Shown here: positions 48,320 through 60,000 of the stretch, in pieces
Position numbering within the stretch: the first letter of the stretch is position 1
Layout: each line of letters begins with the position of its first letter
Source of the DNA: Membranipora membranacea
Lineage: Eukaryota; Bryozoa; Gymnolaemata; Cheilostomatida; Membraniporidae
Reading direction: 5' to 3'
Length of the DNA stretch: 60,000 nt
Assembly: GCA_914767715.1 (NCBI GenBank)
Contig: OU612074.1
Span: 11,258,062-11,318,061, forward strand
Position numbers and translations under genes: made by a program
The notes under the pieces: generated by a model
The model's database searches: none
Told to the model about the DNA's origin: nothing
What the model saw: only the letters and a program-made list of their open reading frames with translations

Positions 48320-49315
48320 TTCTCACATAATATCCCCAGTGCCTGTAATTATGGCGGTTTTGGTCGACCAAAACCGCCACTGTAGCTGCAAATCATACTT
48401 TATTTTTTTGGTTTTGGTCGTCCAAATTTCCCACATAATATCCCCAGTGCCTGTAATTATGGCGGTTTTGGTCGACCAAAACCGCCACTGTAGCTGCAAA
48501 TCATACTTTATTTTTTAGTGGCGGTTTTGGTCGACCTAACTGTTATGAATTATTATTTCAGACAGGTGAGCACAACTCCCACCATAAATAGACTGATCAT
48601 GTGATATGTGGTACTATTCGTAAGTTCTTCAAGACCGGAAACCTTGCCAGTGCTAGGTACAAGTGACTAGGGCTTTTCAATTAAGCTCGTAATAGTTGGG
48701 AAATAGAAACATGGCTAGTGCTTATGGTTTCTATGATCGTTGCGAATTATGTGGCTGTTATTACATGGGCTCAGCCAACCAAAGCTATGGATGTGGTCAT
48801 CCAGCATCTCATCATTTTTTTTTATTCCAAGTGTCTTCGCTTTTTCTTGCTGATTCAAAGTGCCAGCAATTACACTGTATTTCACGACTCATTTTTTCTT
48901 TTAATAATGCTGTCAGTGATAGTAATAAAATCCATTCATCCATTCATGTAAGTCAACTGCAGGACAGGTTTCACAATATCATTATGTAATACTAAACTAG
49001 TAAGTATGTTATTATGTATCTATGATCAAGGGGTAACAGGTCATCCTTGGTAGTACCTATACCACTGGATATGTGTCCGGTCTTAAGAAATAACGAATAG
49101 CATAAATGTCACATGATCAGTCTATTTGTGGTGAGAGTTCTGCTCACCTGACTGAAATAAGAATTCTTTATTGGCGGTTTAGGTCGACCAGAACCGCCAC
49201 TGAAAAAACATAGTATGATTTGCAGCTACAGTGGCAATTTTGGTCGACCAAAACCGCCATAATTACAGGCAGGGGATATTATGTGGGAAAAATTGGCGGT
49301 TTTGGTCAACTGTGA
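48320..49315. mobile_element. foldback element built on a GTCGAC-centred palindrome
   Basis: The left arm (about 48405-48655) and right arm (about 49065-49315) are inverted copies, sharing catataatatcccc, tgtaattatggcggttttggtcgaccaaaa, tagctgcaaatcatac, caggtgagca, agactgatcatgtga and aagaccgg. The left side carries an extra tandem 108-bp unit. Each unit contains the perfect 26-bp palindrome at 48353-48378 and 48461-48486 (GGCGGTTTTGGTC mirrored). The central 400 bp has overlapping frames of 77 and 97 codons without recognisable domains. Confidence 0.8.
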
Positions 49316-49839
49316 TAAGTGGTCCCATTTTAGTTGTGATTCCTGATCAATTGTTGCCACCTCAATTGCGGTGTCTATATATTCAGCCAACTTAATAGAA
49401 AGATATCTATTTGAAACGGTGTTTCAGCTTTTCAGCATTTCTTCGCAAATATTAGCTGTGTTTAAATGAATGAAACATCTGATATAACGCACTGGCGTAT
49501 TCAGCAAAAAAAAGAAATTTATTTATTTATTTATTGAGGGTATCTAAAAGTTTATAATGAAATGAGTGCTTAGTCACACTGATACTCAGGCTACTCTTAT
49601 CGAAGAGTATGCAGCATGATTTTGTGACTGCTTTTATATTTGATATTTGATTAACTTAAATCAATGTGAGAAACGGACTGGGCCGTGTACACAACAAGGT
49701 GTAGTTAGCTTGCTCTGAGCCTACTCTTTGATGAGCGAGTGGGCTTTTATCTTTAGTTTTAGGTTCTATTTAGTTTTAGCACTGAAAGCCTTCGCTTGAA
49801 TTATGCAATCATAATAAAACCCACAGAAGGGTCTCAAAG

Positions 49840-50136
49840 ATACACTGATACGCGATACACTGATACACGATACACTGATACACTGCTACACGATACACTC
49901 ATCCGATAAATTCTGATGGGCTTTATGAGCGATATCAATTAATCTCTTGACAAAATGTAATACACGCACTGTTTATCTACTCCACATGAATTTAATGCAA
50001 TAGACACACGTCTCAATTTATTCTGATGGGATTTATAGCGATATCAATTAATATCCTGACAAAATGTAATACACGCATAGAGTTTATCTACTCCACTGAA
50101 TTTAATGCACTAGACACCGTCTCAATTTTGAACCTG
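49840..50136. repeat. microsatellite-like gatacact array plus 118-bp tandem duplication
   Basis: The words gatacactgatac(ac) repeat at 49840-49905. After that, the block aattctgatggg...gatatcaatta...caaaatgtaatacacgca...tttatctactcca...gaatttaatgca...tagacac...gtctcaatt occurs twice in tandem (about 49910-50018 and 50019-50133). Confidence 0.7.
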
Positions 50137-50809
50137 AAGCTATTATAATACACAGTTTATTTAAATCATCACACGTTGTATGTATTGTGCGTGAAGTTTT
50201 AGACAGCCCTTGACTACACAATTGTGACTACTGAAGAGTCAAGTAAATGTGATTACCAATACGTCAACCAGACAGGCATGAACTTAATTTGTTTAGCATA
50301 AGATTATTCATTTAATTACCCTGACCATTTAATTCAATTGAGACAAAATACATGTATAAAATATTTATATAAGGTTAAAAATATTAAAAGGTGTTCTAAA
50401 GAATCTCACCTGACCGTCTCTGTATCCGTATCCTTATTTTTATCCTTGTTATTTAAAATGTCAGATGAGCGCTGATATAAGCACTGATAGCACAGATACA
50501 GCTGCTATTACCCATAATTACACAACAATACCAGTTATATTATATTATACAATCGATGAATTCACACAATTTGTCACTTAAAATCTAATCTCAATATACA
50601 CGCGTCTACACAGAATAACGATCTGAATACTACTCTCTCACTTGACAGTCTAAAATACTACCGAATAGGACAACGGTCCTGATGCTACTCTGTCTTAATG
50701 CTAACTGCCTAATTGATACCGTAAAGGACGACGGTCCTGTTTACTGCCTGAAGCTGTGGCTGCTGCATATTTTTATTGGTGTGCTCAATGGTGTATGCAT
50801 GATGCAGCT

Positions 50810-50900
50810 TTGGCAGGCAGTTTCACTTTGATGATGATATTATTGTTGTGCAAGCAGGTAGTTTCACTTTGATGATATAAGTGTTGCGCAAGCAGGTGCA
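50810..50900. repeat. two-copy tandem repeat
   Basis: The block gcaggcagtttcactttgatgat...ttgttgtgcaagcagg is followed by a second gtagtttcactttgatgatat...gttgcgcaagcagg. The unit is about 45 bp. Confidence 0.6.
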
Positions 50901-51399
50901 GCTGGTGCAAGTATTACTGAAGTTGGTGGTAACTTGTAGTTGTACTCTCTTTCTTCTTTTACTAGGAGCGATGGTAGCAGTATTGTGCTGCACTGGGTTT
51001 GATAATACTTGTGCTGTACAGGGTCTCATAGTGTTCGGTATTAGTTGTGTAGTATGATATTATTTCAATTCTCTCACCATTCATAATGTCAGTCACTCTG
51101 GAGTTCAGGTCATCATATATTGCAGAAGACGGGGACGCAATAATAAGCTGATGCTAGAAATAGAAAGCTCCGCAAACCAGGGTTAATTTAAAAAGGTAAT
51201 AAAACACCGTTAAGTGTTGTGTTCATCTAAAAATTCTATCTACTGATAGGTTGTTAATCCTGCTGTGGCATTAAACTCGACGTTAGTTTCATAATAAAAT
51301 CCCGACACCTTAAGATCTAAACTATAATGTAAAATCATTAATATTTGTATGGATTATAAACTGGTACATCACCTCGTGGTTCAAAATGAGGTCATTGTT

Positions 51400-51570
51400 T
51401 TCAGATGGGTCATGTCATGTGATTTGTCTGCAATAACAATTAAAAAGCAAAAAAATTATGGACCTTTGACCGTTTCTGGATGGTTCCTGTCATTGGATTT
51501 GTCTGTAACAATAATTAAAAAAGCAAGCATTATTGAACTTTGAATTGTTTTTAAGATGGGTCCTGCCAAG
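51400..51570. repeat. diverged tandem repeat, about 70-bp unit
   Basis: The ordered words gatgggtcatgtcatgtgatttgtctgcaataacaattaaaaagca recur as gatggttcctgtcattggatttgtctgtaacaataattaaaaaagca, followed by a third gatgggtcctg. Confidence 0.6.
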
Positions 51571-51815
51571 ATGTGGGAAGAAATTTTAAAAAGTCTGCAG
51601 CTTTTGCTGCAAATTATTTGATGGTACCCTGGAGAATTTATTTCTGTGTGACAATGTGAGTGCCATAGGATGATATTTATGTGGTAGATTAAATTGCAGT
51701 TCGCCTTAACAATTGTATGATATGTAAATCTGCCATTGAATTAGGGCAGGGTTTTTCCCACCCTGACATCAATACTTCCTATCAAGGAGTACCCCTTGTT
51801 CCTATTGTATAGCTT

Positions 51816-52248
51816 TGTCGGATCGAGAAAGATCACGACAGTTCACTGCTGGCAGAGTTCATATGAGATTTCTTTACAATACTGAATGCAGTTTTTCGGC
51901 AGTTTGATGATTTTATTACTGAACTACATCCTGGGGCAAATGCCCCAGGCAACTGATAAATTGCAACGCCAAGTTGTAACTGAATCTTCAGAGCAAAAAC
52001 CACTGTTCTTTATACTGACCTGTATAAATAGGTCGTAAAAATAGAAACAGGTGGGATGATACGTCATTATTTTGATGGCCAACCTCCGCATTTAGATGGT
52101 AATTAAATGTGCAAAAAATGGAAGTAAATGCGGAAGAGTATAACAATTAATCAGATTAAGACCATGGCAACCATGACAGTGCAATATACAATGCCTAACT
52201 TCATGTAGAGTCATGCACCTAGGCGTGTCACATACAGTGTATGTGACA
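51816..52248 (-). repeat. LTR (3' LTR in element sense)
   Basis: 433 bp, ends TG...CA in both readings. The edge at 52225-52248 is itself a palindrome (tgtcacatac agt gtatgtgaca). On the minus strand a TATAAAG sits near the middle of the LTR. Confidence 0.85.
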
Positions 52249-53257
52249 CATGCACCCCCCCTGGTTGCGATCGTCCTCGATCGCTTTAACTGGTTCAAAA
52301 AACATTATAGCTTATGTCACACAAGGATAATCATTGCAATATAAAATTTAAAACCTCAAAATCTCCTGAAATACAAACAAATCAAAAATGTAATGCATAA
52401 AAGACGGTCATAACAAAATCATGACATTCCCTTCCAAGGCTGAAGAACCTTAACAACTGCTTCAGGTCCATTAACAATAAAAATGTATCCCACTTTCCTC
52501 TCAACTCTAGATCTAAGAACCTAAGCTTTGCTTAGATTACAGGACAGACGAAGGTATAAAATTCATGAAATATTATAATGCTGCTTTCCTGCACAACTAT
52601 CATTAAAAAATCGGCATCGCAGGAAATTCAAACGATAAATATATAAATTGCATGATCAAGGTTGTGTCGATGGTAATAATATCAAATAATTCATTACATC
52701 CTAACTAATACAGTGACCATATTATTTTGTGCTGATCCTTGCACTAATACTGCTGCTATAACAAGATCAGTTGCCAGTTGGTTGTAGTCAGCTGCATTCC
52801 ATAATCTTTTATTCTTAGCGGATCTTAGGTTACGGTTGCCTAATGTTTTTATTGAAGTTTTTCTATTTTTTTGAGTTACAGTGTTCACACCACCAGAGTA
52901 GTTTGTCTGCTGTTGTAGACTGAGACTGAATAGAACTGGTTGAATAAAATCAGGAAATTGCAGAGGTACCTTGTCAGTTGGTGAATCATGAGCAGAAGAT
53001 CAAATGTCATCACTAGTATATCAGCTTCCATATGTTTTGTCTCTACATCATCTAAAAAGTCCGTCTCCATTTCTCCTTATAGTAATGTAGACGATGTAGA
53101 CACATATGGTTCCATTATATTGCTTGCATTAGATCATCTACTCCAAAGACATTTTCCTCCAAGTCCACAATCTCCATCCTCTTTCTTGTATATTCAACGC
53201 TATCAGTCTCATCATCTGAAGGTGTGAAGTTCTCTCCTCACTCGGTTGGGCACCAAT

Positions 53258-53690
53258 TGTCGGATCGAGAAAGATCACGACAGTTCACTGCTGGCAGAGT
53301 TCATATGAGATTTCTTTACAATACTGAATGCAGTTTTTCGGCAGTTTGATGATTTTATTACTGAACTACACCCTGGGGCAAATGCCCCAGGCAACTGATA
53401 AATTGCAACGCCAAGTTGTAACTGAATCTTCAGAGCAAAAACCACTGTTCTTTATACTGACCTGTATAAATAGGTCGTAAAAATAGAAACAGGTGGGATG
53501 ATACGTCATTATTTTGATGGCCAACCTCCGCATTTAGATGGTAATTAAATGTGCGAAAAATGGAAGTAAATGCGGAAGAGTATAACAATTAATCAGATTA
53601 AGACCATGGCAACCATGACAGTGCAATATACAATGCCTAACTTCATGTAGAATCATGCACCTAGGCGTGTCACATACAGTGTATGTGACA
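53258..53690 (-). repeat. LTR (5' LTR in element sense)
   Basis: Same 433-bp sequence as the other LTR with about three substitutions. The primer-binding site lies at 53255 and below on the minus strand. Confidence 0.85.
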
Positions 53691-54241
53691 GCTTATCTAT
53701 ACAATAGTATAGGAATTCACTTCAGTTATCAAACACGCCCACTTACTGTGTAACTGACATTTTATCATCGAGGTTGAAGGGGAATCCCCCTCATTTGTAA
53801 ATTGAATGTAATGTGTTGGCATTCAGTAAGTAGTAGGAAGTCAGTTTCAAGTTGTATCTCAAGTAAGGAAGCTGGTTCTATTGAAAACTAAGAAAGCTGA
53901 ATGAGGGCAAGGCTTTGCTGAAATTTCATTCATCCTACCTCAGTGGAACTGTGTTAGTAAGTGTGTGCATAGAATATAAGAGCATATGATTGCCTGGACA
54001 ATAACCAATTGCTTTGTTTTAGTTGTATTTGTATGTGATTTACACAGCAACAAGTACTGGTGATTCAGCTTAATTAAGAGTATTCTATTTGAAACGGACC
54101 AAGCTGGGAAATGTCATGTAAGTTACCAAATCACAACGGCTGTGATACACTCTATGGATTCAACCTTGACAATGTGCGCTCTTGATATAGCAGTCCTTTG
54201 ACTTAAATATTCATTTCCAGATCAAAGTCACTAGGTAGATC

Positions 54242-57200
54242 ATGGCTGCCTCACTCACAGGAGACTCACAGCATCTTGTTACATGTGGTAACTGTTTAGA
54301 GGAGGAAGGGTACATTCTTAACCCAGTGCTTCTACCTTGTTCACACTGTTGCTGTGAGACTTGCCTGAGGAATCAGCTAAAGAAGTCTGATGTAGTAAAG
54401 TGCAGAGTTTGCGAGTAAGTATGTACTATACCACAGGTAGTACAGAGCCTCTGTTTAGAAAAATGCTAGGCGAGGCAAAAGTCTAAGGCGAGTGCGAAGC
54501 TCTACCAGGAGGGGTGCGGAAAGCTCTTTCCCAAGCAATTTTAGCTTTTATTTAGTAACTGGAACGGAAGCGCGACAACTTAGCCCGAGCCAAACTTAGC
54601 CCAAGCCAAACATAGCCCGAGCCAAACTTAGCCCGAGCAAAACTTAGCCCTAGCCAGACTTAGCCCCAAATATAAAACTTGGCCCGACGTAATGAAGCTT
54701 GGCCCCATGTAATGAAACTTGGCCCCAATTAGTAAAACTTTGCCCCAATTGGTAAATCCTGGCCCCCAAATACAAAACCTGGCCCAATCTCATGAAACTT
54801 GGCCCCAAATAGTACAACTTGGCCCCAGTTACTAAAGCTTGGCCCCATGTAGTGAAACTTGGCCCAAATTAGTAAAACTTGGCCCAAAAATGTTACGATA
54901 TTTCCAGTTAGTGAAGGTTCACTGAAAATCTCAGAACCCTGACCCGCTGCAGGATTTCCACCACAGCTTTCACTGTCTGTAACACTAACAACTGTTGCAA
55001 AATTAAATTGTCCCATAGTATGAATGGAAATACAGAATAGGAAACTGCTCTCAGGTCTCTACTCCTGAGTCTTATTGTCTAGGCAGTCATTTTTGCTATT
55101 TTTTTTCAGTGAAAAGTTTGCTGTTTCTGTGGAAAATTTGCCTTCTGCTTTGGAGAATATTCCTCCGATATTCTGTGATACCTGCACAAAAAAGGGGAAA
55201 CATAGAATGACGTCTAAAGTATTCTGTATTCAGTGTGACAGGAAGTTCTGCTCTTTACATCAAGAGGTAAAATGTGCTGGCCTTGCTTCCACAGAGAAAT
55301 GAAGGTGCTGTGCCACTGCAATCTGAAATAAATTGCTCGCTCAAAATAAACTGAAAAGAGACGTCTTCTTATCTTTTTCTACCTCCCTCAAAAATTGAAG
55401 AAACAGTTCAAGCTGTATTGTATAAACCAGTGTCCCATCTGCTACTAACTATATGCGAAATTTACGCAATGATTCAGGTTAATCTTCTATTAACAGACCC
55501 ATATGGACCTCAATGAACACCACAGCGTATTGGCGATCAAAGAATACCTTGAATCTACAGTAGCTGCAGAGCAGAGGTTTTGTGACACACATAAAAGCCA
55601 CCCCATTGTGCTTGGCTGTGCAGACTGCTGGAGATTTTATTGTTTACACTGTATGTCATCTGCCGATATCTGTGTTGATGGTGAGTTGCAACAAATATTG
55701 ATGTTGATTGCGATCACAGGCTAATTCTATCATCCCCCACATTCCAAAACATTGGCAGAGAAATAGGTCCAGACAGCAATGTCTTCGCCAATTTTGGCCA
55801 ATTTGACTTGGGTGCACATGAAGATTCGGAAATCAGTGGACTGCAGCTAAATTGAAATCAATGACCATCAACATTTCAATTATGAAGACAAAAAACTTAC
55901 ACTGCGTTTCATACCTGAGAATTGTTGGACAATTCTGTACAATTCTAGGATTGTTCGAAACTGACCCATATATCATTACCCAACCAGCAACCATTATTGT
56001 GTAATTAACCCTGCCTGCTAAATAAATTACATTCATTATTGCTGTTGTATAGTTATAGTATAAGCCTTTACAGTTCTAGTCAATATTATATAATTGGATT
56101 GACATTGTATTCAACTAGTTTGTATTTAGATGACCAGGCGAGATCTCCTGTAATAAATAGATATTACTGTGCAAGGTAGCATCAAAGTCTATAATGTGGG
56201 AGGCCCAGGTTCAAATCCCCGCCGGGGCAAATCTTTTCTTTTTGTCATGATGGATATCGAAAGCATTCCATTCGCATTGTCCGCTTACGTTTTTTGTAAG
56301 CACAGAAAACTCTTAGTAATGAGTATGATGACCCGACAAAATACTTATGTTCAACTCTTCTGCATTGTATCATACCCTACGTTATATTTTGTGCAATCTG
56401 TTAATATTGGCAGCAACTGCATAAATAGAATACATCAGCTAAACTATGCTAGCAGAATTATCAGAAAACTTTGCTACTAATAAAAATTACAACATCGCTC
56501 ACCAGTTGGGCGAGGAATTACATTGCTTCCTGTACACCATATAACTGAGATGGCTGAGAATGATATAGTATAACATCAAGAGCTCCTTTGTAGACAGGTA
56601 ATGAATATATACCAGGCTTACAATAGTTGATTTACCTATGCCTCCCTCAGCCCACATACCATAACATTCAGAGCTAACTCCATGCTCAGAGCATCTTTGG
56701 CTAACAAATAGAAATAGCCGAGAGCCATTCACTCTCAATAATCACAAGGAGCATAGTTTAGACTATGCCAATAATCAGAACTCATACTACTTGCTGTGAC
56801 ACCAAGTTTGAGTTTTTTTAGTATCAGTCAGCATATTTTCAGTAGTCAGTGGTTCTGTGGAAAATATGGCCTCATTCACATATCACTTCTCTCCACTTAG
56901 GTATGTAGGACAATTGATACAAAGTAATTCCTCGCTCAACTAGTGAGCGATGTTGTACATTTTTATTAGTAGCAAAGTTTTCTGATAATTCTGCTAGCAT
57001 AGTTTAGCTGATGTATTCTATTTATGCAGTTGCTGCCAATATTAAAAGATTGCACAAAATATAACGTAGGGTATGGTACAACACAAAAGAGTTGAACATA
57101 AGTATTTTGTCAATCTTTTGGCATAAAATCATATAATACAACTTGAAAACTATCTGCTTCATGGTGTTTCCCCATATAAAAAAATTCCAGTCTCATAGAC

Positions 57201-59639
57201 TTTAAGCCGCCAAATCAAATTAATAAACAAAGTTAAACGTTATCATTTGGGAGCATTGCCAAGTACGTGATTCATAAAATATTGAAGATAACTACCAGGA
57301 AACAAGTGAGAGGCCCGTGCTCAATTACAAAGATAATATGACATAATAGGACTGAACAGGAAAAGTTGAAAGTGCTGGGGACTCAGTCTAAGTATCAGCT
57401 CACAATCCCCCTGATTGGGATTTTTCCAAGGAATTCAGACTTGTGCTGAGTATTTCTTCTTACACGACAGATACTTACTACTGAAATGTGATGCTTAATA
57501 TTTGTCTTGTCCACTGTATGAGACTGAAAACAAACAAACCAATTTCAACCTTTGGCAGTCCTGATAATTCTTCTAGCATAGTTTAGCTGATGTATTCTAT
57601 TTATGCAGTTGCTGCCAATATTAAAAGATTGGACCAAATATAACGTAGGGTATGGTACAACGCAGAAGAGTTGAACATAAGTATTTTGTCGGGTCATCAT
57701 ACTCATTACTAAGAGTTTTCTGTGCTTACAAAAATTGTGAGCGGACAATTCGAATGGAATGCTTTCGATTTCCATCATGTCTTATAGAAAAGATTTGCCC
57801 CGGCGGGGATTTGAACCTGGGCCTCCGACGTTATAGACTTTGATGCTACCTTACACAGCAATATCTATTCATTACAGGTGATCTTGCCTGGCCATCTAAA
57901 TACAAACTAGTTGAATACAATGTCAATCCAATTATGTAATATTGACTAGAACTGTAAAGGCTTATTATACTATAACTATACAATAGCAATAATGAATGTA
58001 ATTTAATGTTAAGTACACAATAATGGTTGCTGGTTGGGTAATGATATATGGGTCAGTTTCGAACAATTCTAGAATTGTACAGAATTGTCCAACAATTCTT
58101 GGATCTGAAACACAGTGTTAACCATCTTCTACTGCTCTGAAAACTGTTCTTCTACCACTGTGATAGAAAGTGAAACTTCTAGCCTGAATTCTGGATAGTA
58201 ATTAGCCACCTCTTAGAGCAAGACGTCATGTTCATTGATATCCTTTGTTAAGTAACAGCTCAAACATGCCCTCCTGCGAGATGCCCAGTGGCACAGTTTG
58301 GGCACACGCCAAACTGCAAGGTGACTTGTGCACAGGAGCTATGGGTTGATTGATAGTTCCAGCCCTCGGTACCCTATGGTGTTAAACTTTTCATCATGAG
58401 TCTGTTTATCATAAGCTGAAATTTGACAAAACTTTTATTTTATTAGGCAAGAACCACAAATTTATGTCGCTCTCGGAGTTGGCACATGAAGTGAAATCCA
58501 AATTTGAGCCAGAGCAATTGGAAGCGGAAAAAGTGATTGATGAGTGGTCTGCAGTAGTGAAAGAAGCAACAATACTCCTCTCAACCTGGGATAATGAGAC
58601 AGAGGAAGGGGAAACACTGATTGATGAAACAGAAGAGAAACAGGTGAAATGTCTGAATCATCAAAGTCAGCGATGATGGATATGTTGTCATCAGACTGTT
58701 TTCTGTACAATGTTCCGTTTCAATGCGTCAACACTGGAATTTGTTGTTTGGGTAAACATTATAATTTAAGTATATGGAGATACTTTGACATGGCAAGCTT
58801 TATCTGCATGATGGACAAGTTGTTTGGTAAGCAGTTAAATCATGAGGCAATTTTTAAACGTAATTTAGGAATATAATAGCACAATGAGAATTAATTTTTC
58901 AGCATGATGCCATCAGGGAGAAGTATGCCAAGCTGAAAACAGAATATCAGGGGAAAAGAATATCAGCAAAAGAAAAGCTTGAAAACTATCTGGAGAAAGA
59001 TGCAGGAGCAAAAGTGAAGGAACTTCATCAGAAGCTGAAAGAGTTTCGCTCTGAAGTGTCTAACAAACATTGTGTGAGTACAATAGACAACCCTACAATG
59101 CTTCAACTACTACTCAAATCTAAACTTGTAGATGCACCTCCCCATACTGGTATCATTTGCAGGTATCAGTCTTATTAAGAGCATTATGACATTTACCTAT
59201 TAGCTATGCGGAAAAGAAAACTTTTCTCAACCTTTCTCAACCACACAAGTTGTCCCATCTCTACGTTTATTCAATTTAGAAAAATACAGGATATCCTCAT
59301 ATTTCAGAGCAGCGCCCCCCCCCCCCCTTGTCATAGGTCAATATATGTGAATAAAATGATTATTAGCATGACATTCACCATGTTTTTTGCATCGGCAAGT
59401 CTTACAAACCAAAAAGTGCTAATATGGCACTAAGACCAAGAAAATCTTGTTTATTGCTTGAAAATTTGGTTATTTATTTCAAAATGAGTAGCAAATGCAG
59501 CATCATTTCAGCTTGCCATATACCTTGTAGGTGGATTTGGTGAAGGAGAAAACCGAGGTGATGGCGCACATTTGCGATGCTGTGAATATCAATTTCCCTG
59601 TGCTTGTCATTGATGAACGACAAAAACCGCAAGTCAAAG
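54242..59639 (+). CDS. TRIM-like RING / B-box / coiled-coil protein (partial, runs off window)
   Basis: TRIM proteins are usually E3 ubiquitin ligases, many in innate immunity. Six phase-perfect exons are seen: 54242-54414, 55110-55266, 55497-55680, 58447-58643, 58903-59073 and 59531-59639, giving about 330 residues. Residues 15-57 form a C3HC4 RING (C15, C18, C33, H35, C38, C41, C54, C57). Exon 2 encodes a B-box1-like zinc unit (FCDTC, CIQC, FCSLH), and exon 3 a B-box2 (RFCDTH, GCADCWRFYCLHC). Exons 4 and 5 are Glu/Lys-rich helices typical of the TRIM coiled coil. The last visible exon ends in phase 1 at a GTGATT donor, so the C-terminal domain lies beyond the window and the subclass cannot be assigned. 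The start is the first ATG before the RING, with no other upstream in-frame candidate noticed. Confidence 0.85.
54575..54900. repeat. minisatellite in the first TRIM intron
   Basis: First about five units of a 16-17-bp type (acttagcccgagccaa), then about ten of a 20-22-bp type (acttggccccaattagtaaa and variants). The second appears to have grown out of the first. The 95-codon minus-strand frame (repeating GAKF / WGQ) is a translation of the repeat, not a gene. Confidence 0.75.
55895..58120. mobile_element. long inverted repeat with tRNA-like core in the third TRIM intron
   Basis: The left arm 55895-56475 and right arm 57545-58120 are reverse complements at roughly 90% or better. Each holds a B-box-like gcccaggttcaaatcc(cc) at 56212-56222 and 57808-57818, next to agcatcaaagtctataa. 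A third, shorter piece (about 56935-57115) mirrors 56340-56515. The homologous frames 56169-56480 (+) and 57545-57778 (-) share SIPF.LSA and NTYVQLFC.V.YPTLY, but they begin in the tRNA-like region and are probably repeat by-products. The spacer 56520-57540 has no gene. Confidence 0.7.
59310..59328. repeat. poly-C tract
   Basis: A run of about 14 C within the fifth TRIM intron. Polymerase slippage may make its length unreliable. Confidence 0.6.
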
Positions 59640-59644
59640 GTGAT

Positions 59645-60000
59645 TAAACATCACTCAAAATAGTGATAGAGTTTGGAAATTCTAAATACTAGAAACTAAG
59701 AGTTGAGGTAGCAGAAAGCCATGCTTTTTTTCAACAGGGATATAACTGACACACATTTTTTGTGTCTCTATCTATTTCACTTTGCTATTGTAAATGAAAT
59801 CTATTGTTATTTTTCTCCTCAAGCTACTTCAAATAGTAAAGACTCCCAATAAATTTGACCTACTAGAATAAGAAAGTAATAATTATCAATCTATAAATCG
59901 CATGCGCTGGAATAATACCTCATTATCAATTTATGCGCTTGAAAAAAAATCATTTATATATAAGGTAAGGTCAAGCTGCACAGAGCTAACCTCCACCTGT
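59645..60000. other. intron at the right edge
   Basis: Follows the last visible TRIM exon. No further exon in the required phase was recognised before the window ends. Confidence 0.4.

Larger units (their letters stand above)
51816..53690 (-). mobile_element. young, very short LTR element (TRIM/LARD-like), 1875 bp
   Basis: Two 433-bp direct terminal repeats (51816-52248 and 53258-53690) differ at only about three positions, so the insertion is recent. Ends are TG...CA, and the flanks are a 4-bp gctt duplication (51812-51815 and 53691-53694). On the minus strand, two bases past the LTR at 53257, TGGTGCCCAACCGAGTGAGG is a textbook tRNA primer-binding site. A G-rich tract before the other LTR (complement of 52253-52262) can serve as polypurine tract. 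The 1-kb interior has only short frames and no RT or integrase, so the element needs help from another one. Confidence 0.85.

Noticed and set aside
48696-48989. 97- and 77-codon overlapping frames inside the foldback element as a transposase
   Set aside because: Two different frames of the same DNA are open, neither shows a catalytic motif, and codon content is ordinary for AT-rich spacer.
52694-53070. Minus-strand frames in the short LTR element as gag
   Set aside because: Two unrelated short frames with no zinc knuckle, capsid or protease motif. The interior is best called non-coding.
56169-56480. 103-codon frame shared with 57545-57778 as a conserved protein
   Set aside because: Similarity comes from the inverted repeat itself, and the frame starts in the tRNA-like segment. 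The two copies are too similar to judge selection.

Overview
This is a 60 kb stretch of an AT-rich animal genome. Genes are split by GT-AG introns of roughly 0.1 to 3 kb. Coding exons show metazoan domains (VPS13 C-terminal region, uromodulin-type D8C domain, Mab-21/cGAS-like fold, TRIM-type RING and B-boxes), and the intergenic space is full of foldback elements, MITEs, tRNA-derived SINEs, a non-LTR element and LTR elements. A marine invertebrate is likely. A sponge or another early-branching lineage is possible, but nothing here proves the species.

Layout: (1) 1-4.1 kb has no confident gene and holds palindromic MITE-like elements. (2) 4.1-8.7 kb (+) is the 3' part of a VPS13-family lipid-transfer gene in seven exons, ending with a C-terminus that I cannot match to the usual VPS13 PH-like end. 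(3) 10.2-11.57 kb is a giant near-perfect palindrome flanked by TTAA. (4) 11.66-12.6 kb (-) is a secreted protein with a signal peptide, a Thr/Pro-rich mucin-like linker and a D8C-like domain. Its frame is broken by a single TGA at codon 56. (5) 14.4-18.6 kb (+), 20.2-29.9 kb (-) and 43.3-47.3 kb (-) carry three copies of one gene family of unknown function. The middle locus is the longest and has further 5' exons. The two outer segments form an inverted segmental duplication. (6) 30.6-31.9 kb is a decayed non-LTR reverse transcriptase, and 32.2-35.6 kb a decayed Ty3/gypsy element, both on the minus strand. (7) 36.5-41.9 kb (+) is a complete gene of about 572 residues. It has two N-terminal membrane segments, a nucleotidyltransferase signature and a Mab-21 domain, and is a candidate membrane-tethered cGAS-like receptor. 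(8) 48.3-49.3 kb is a foldback element built on a perfect 26-bp palindrome. (9) 51.8-53.7 kb is a young, very short LTR element with 433-bp LTRs, a 4-bp target duplication and a primer-binding site. (10) 54.24-60 kb (+) is a TRIM-like gene (RING, two B-boxes, coiled coil) that runs off the window. Its large third intron contains a long inverted repeat with a tRNA-like core.

The genes do not form an operon or obvious pathway. The TRIM-like gene and the cGAS-like gene could both belong to innate immunity, but that is inference only. Exon boundaries were deduced by eye from splice sites and phase agreement, so positions may be off by one or two bases.
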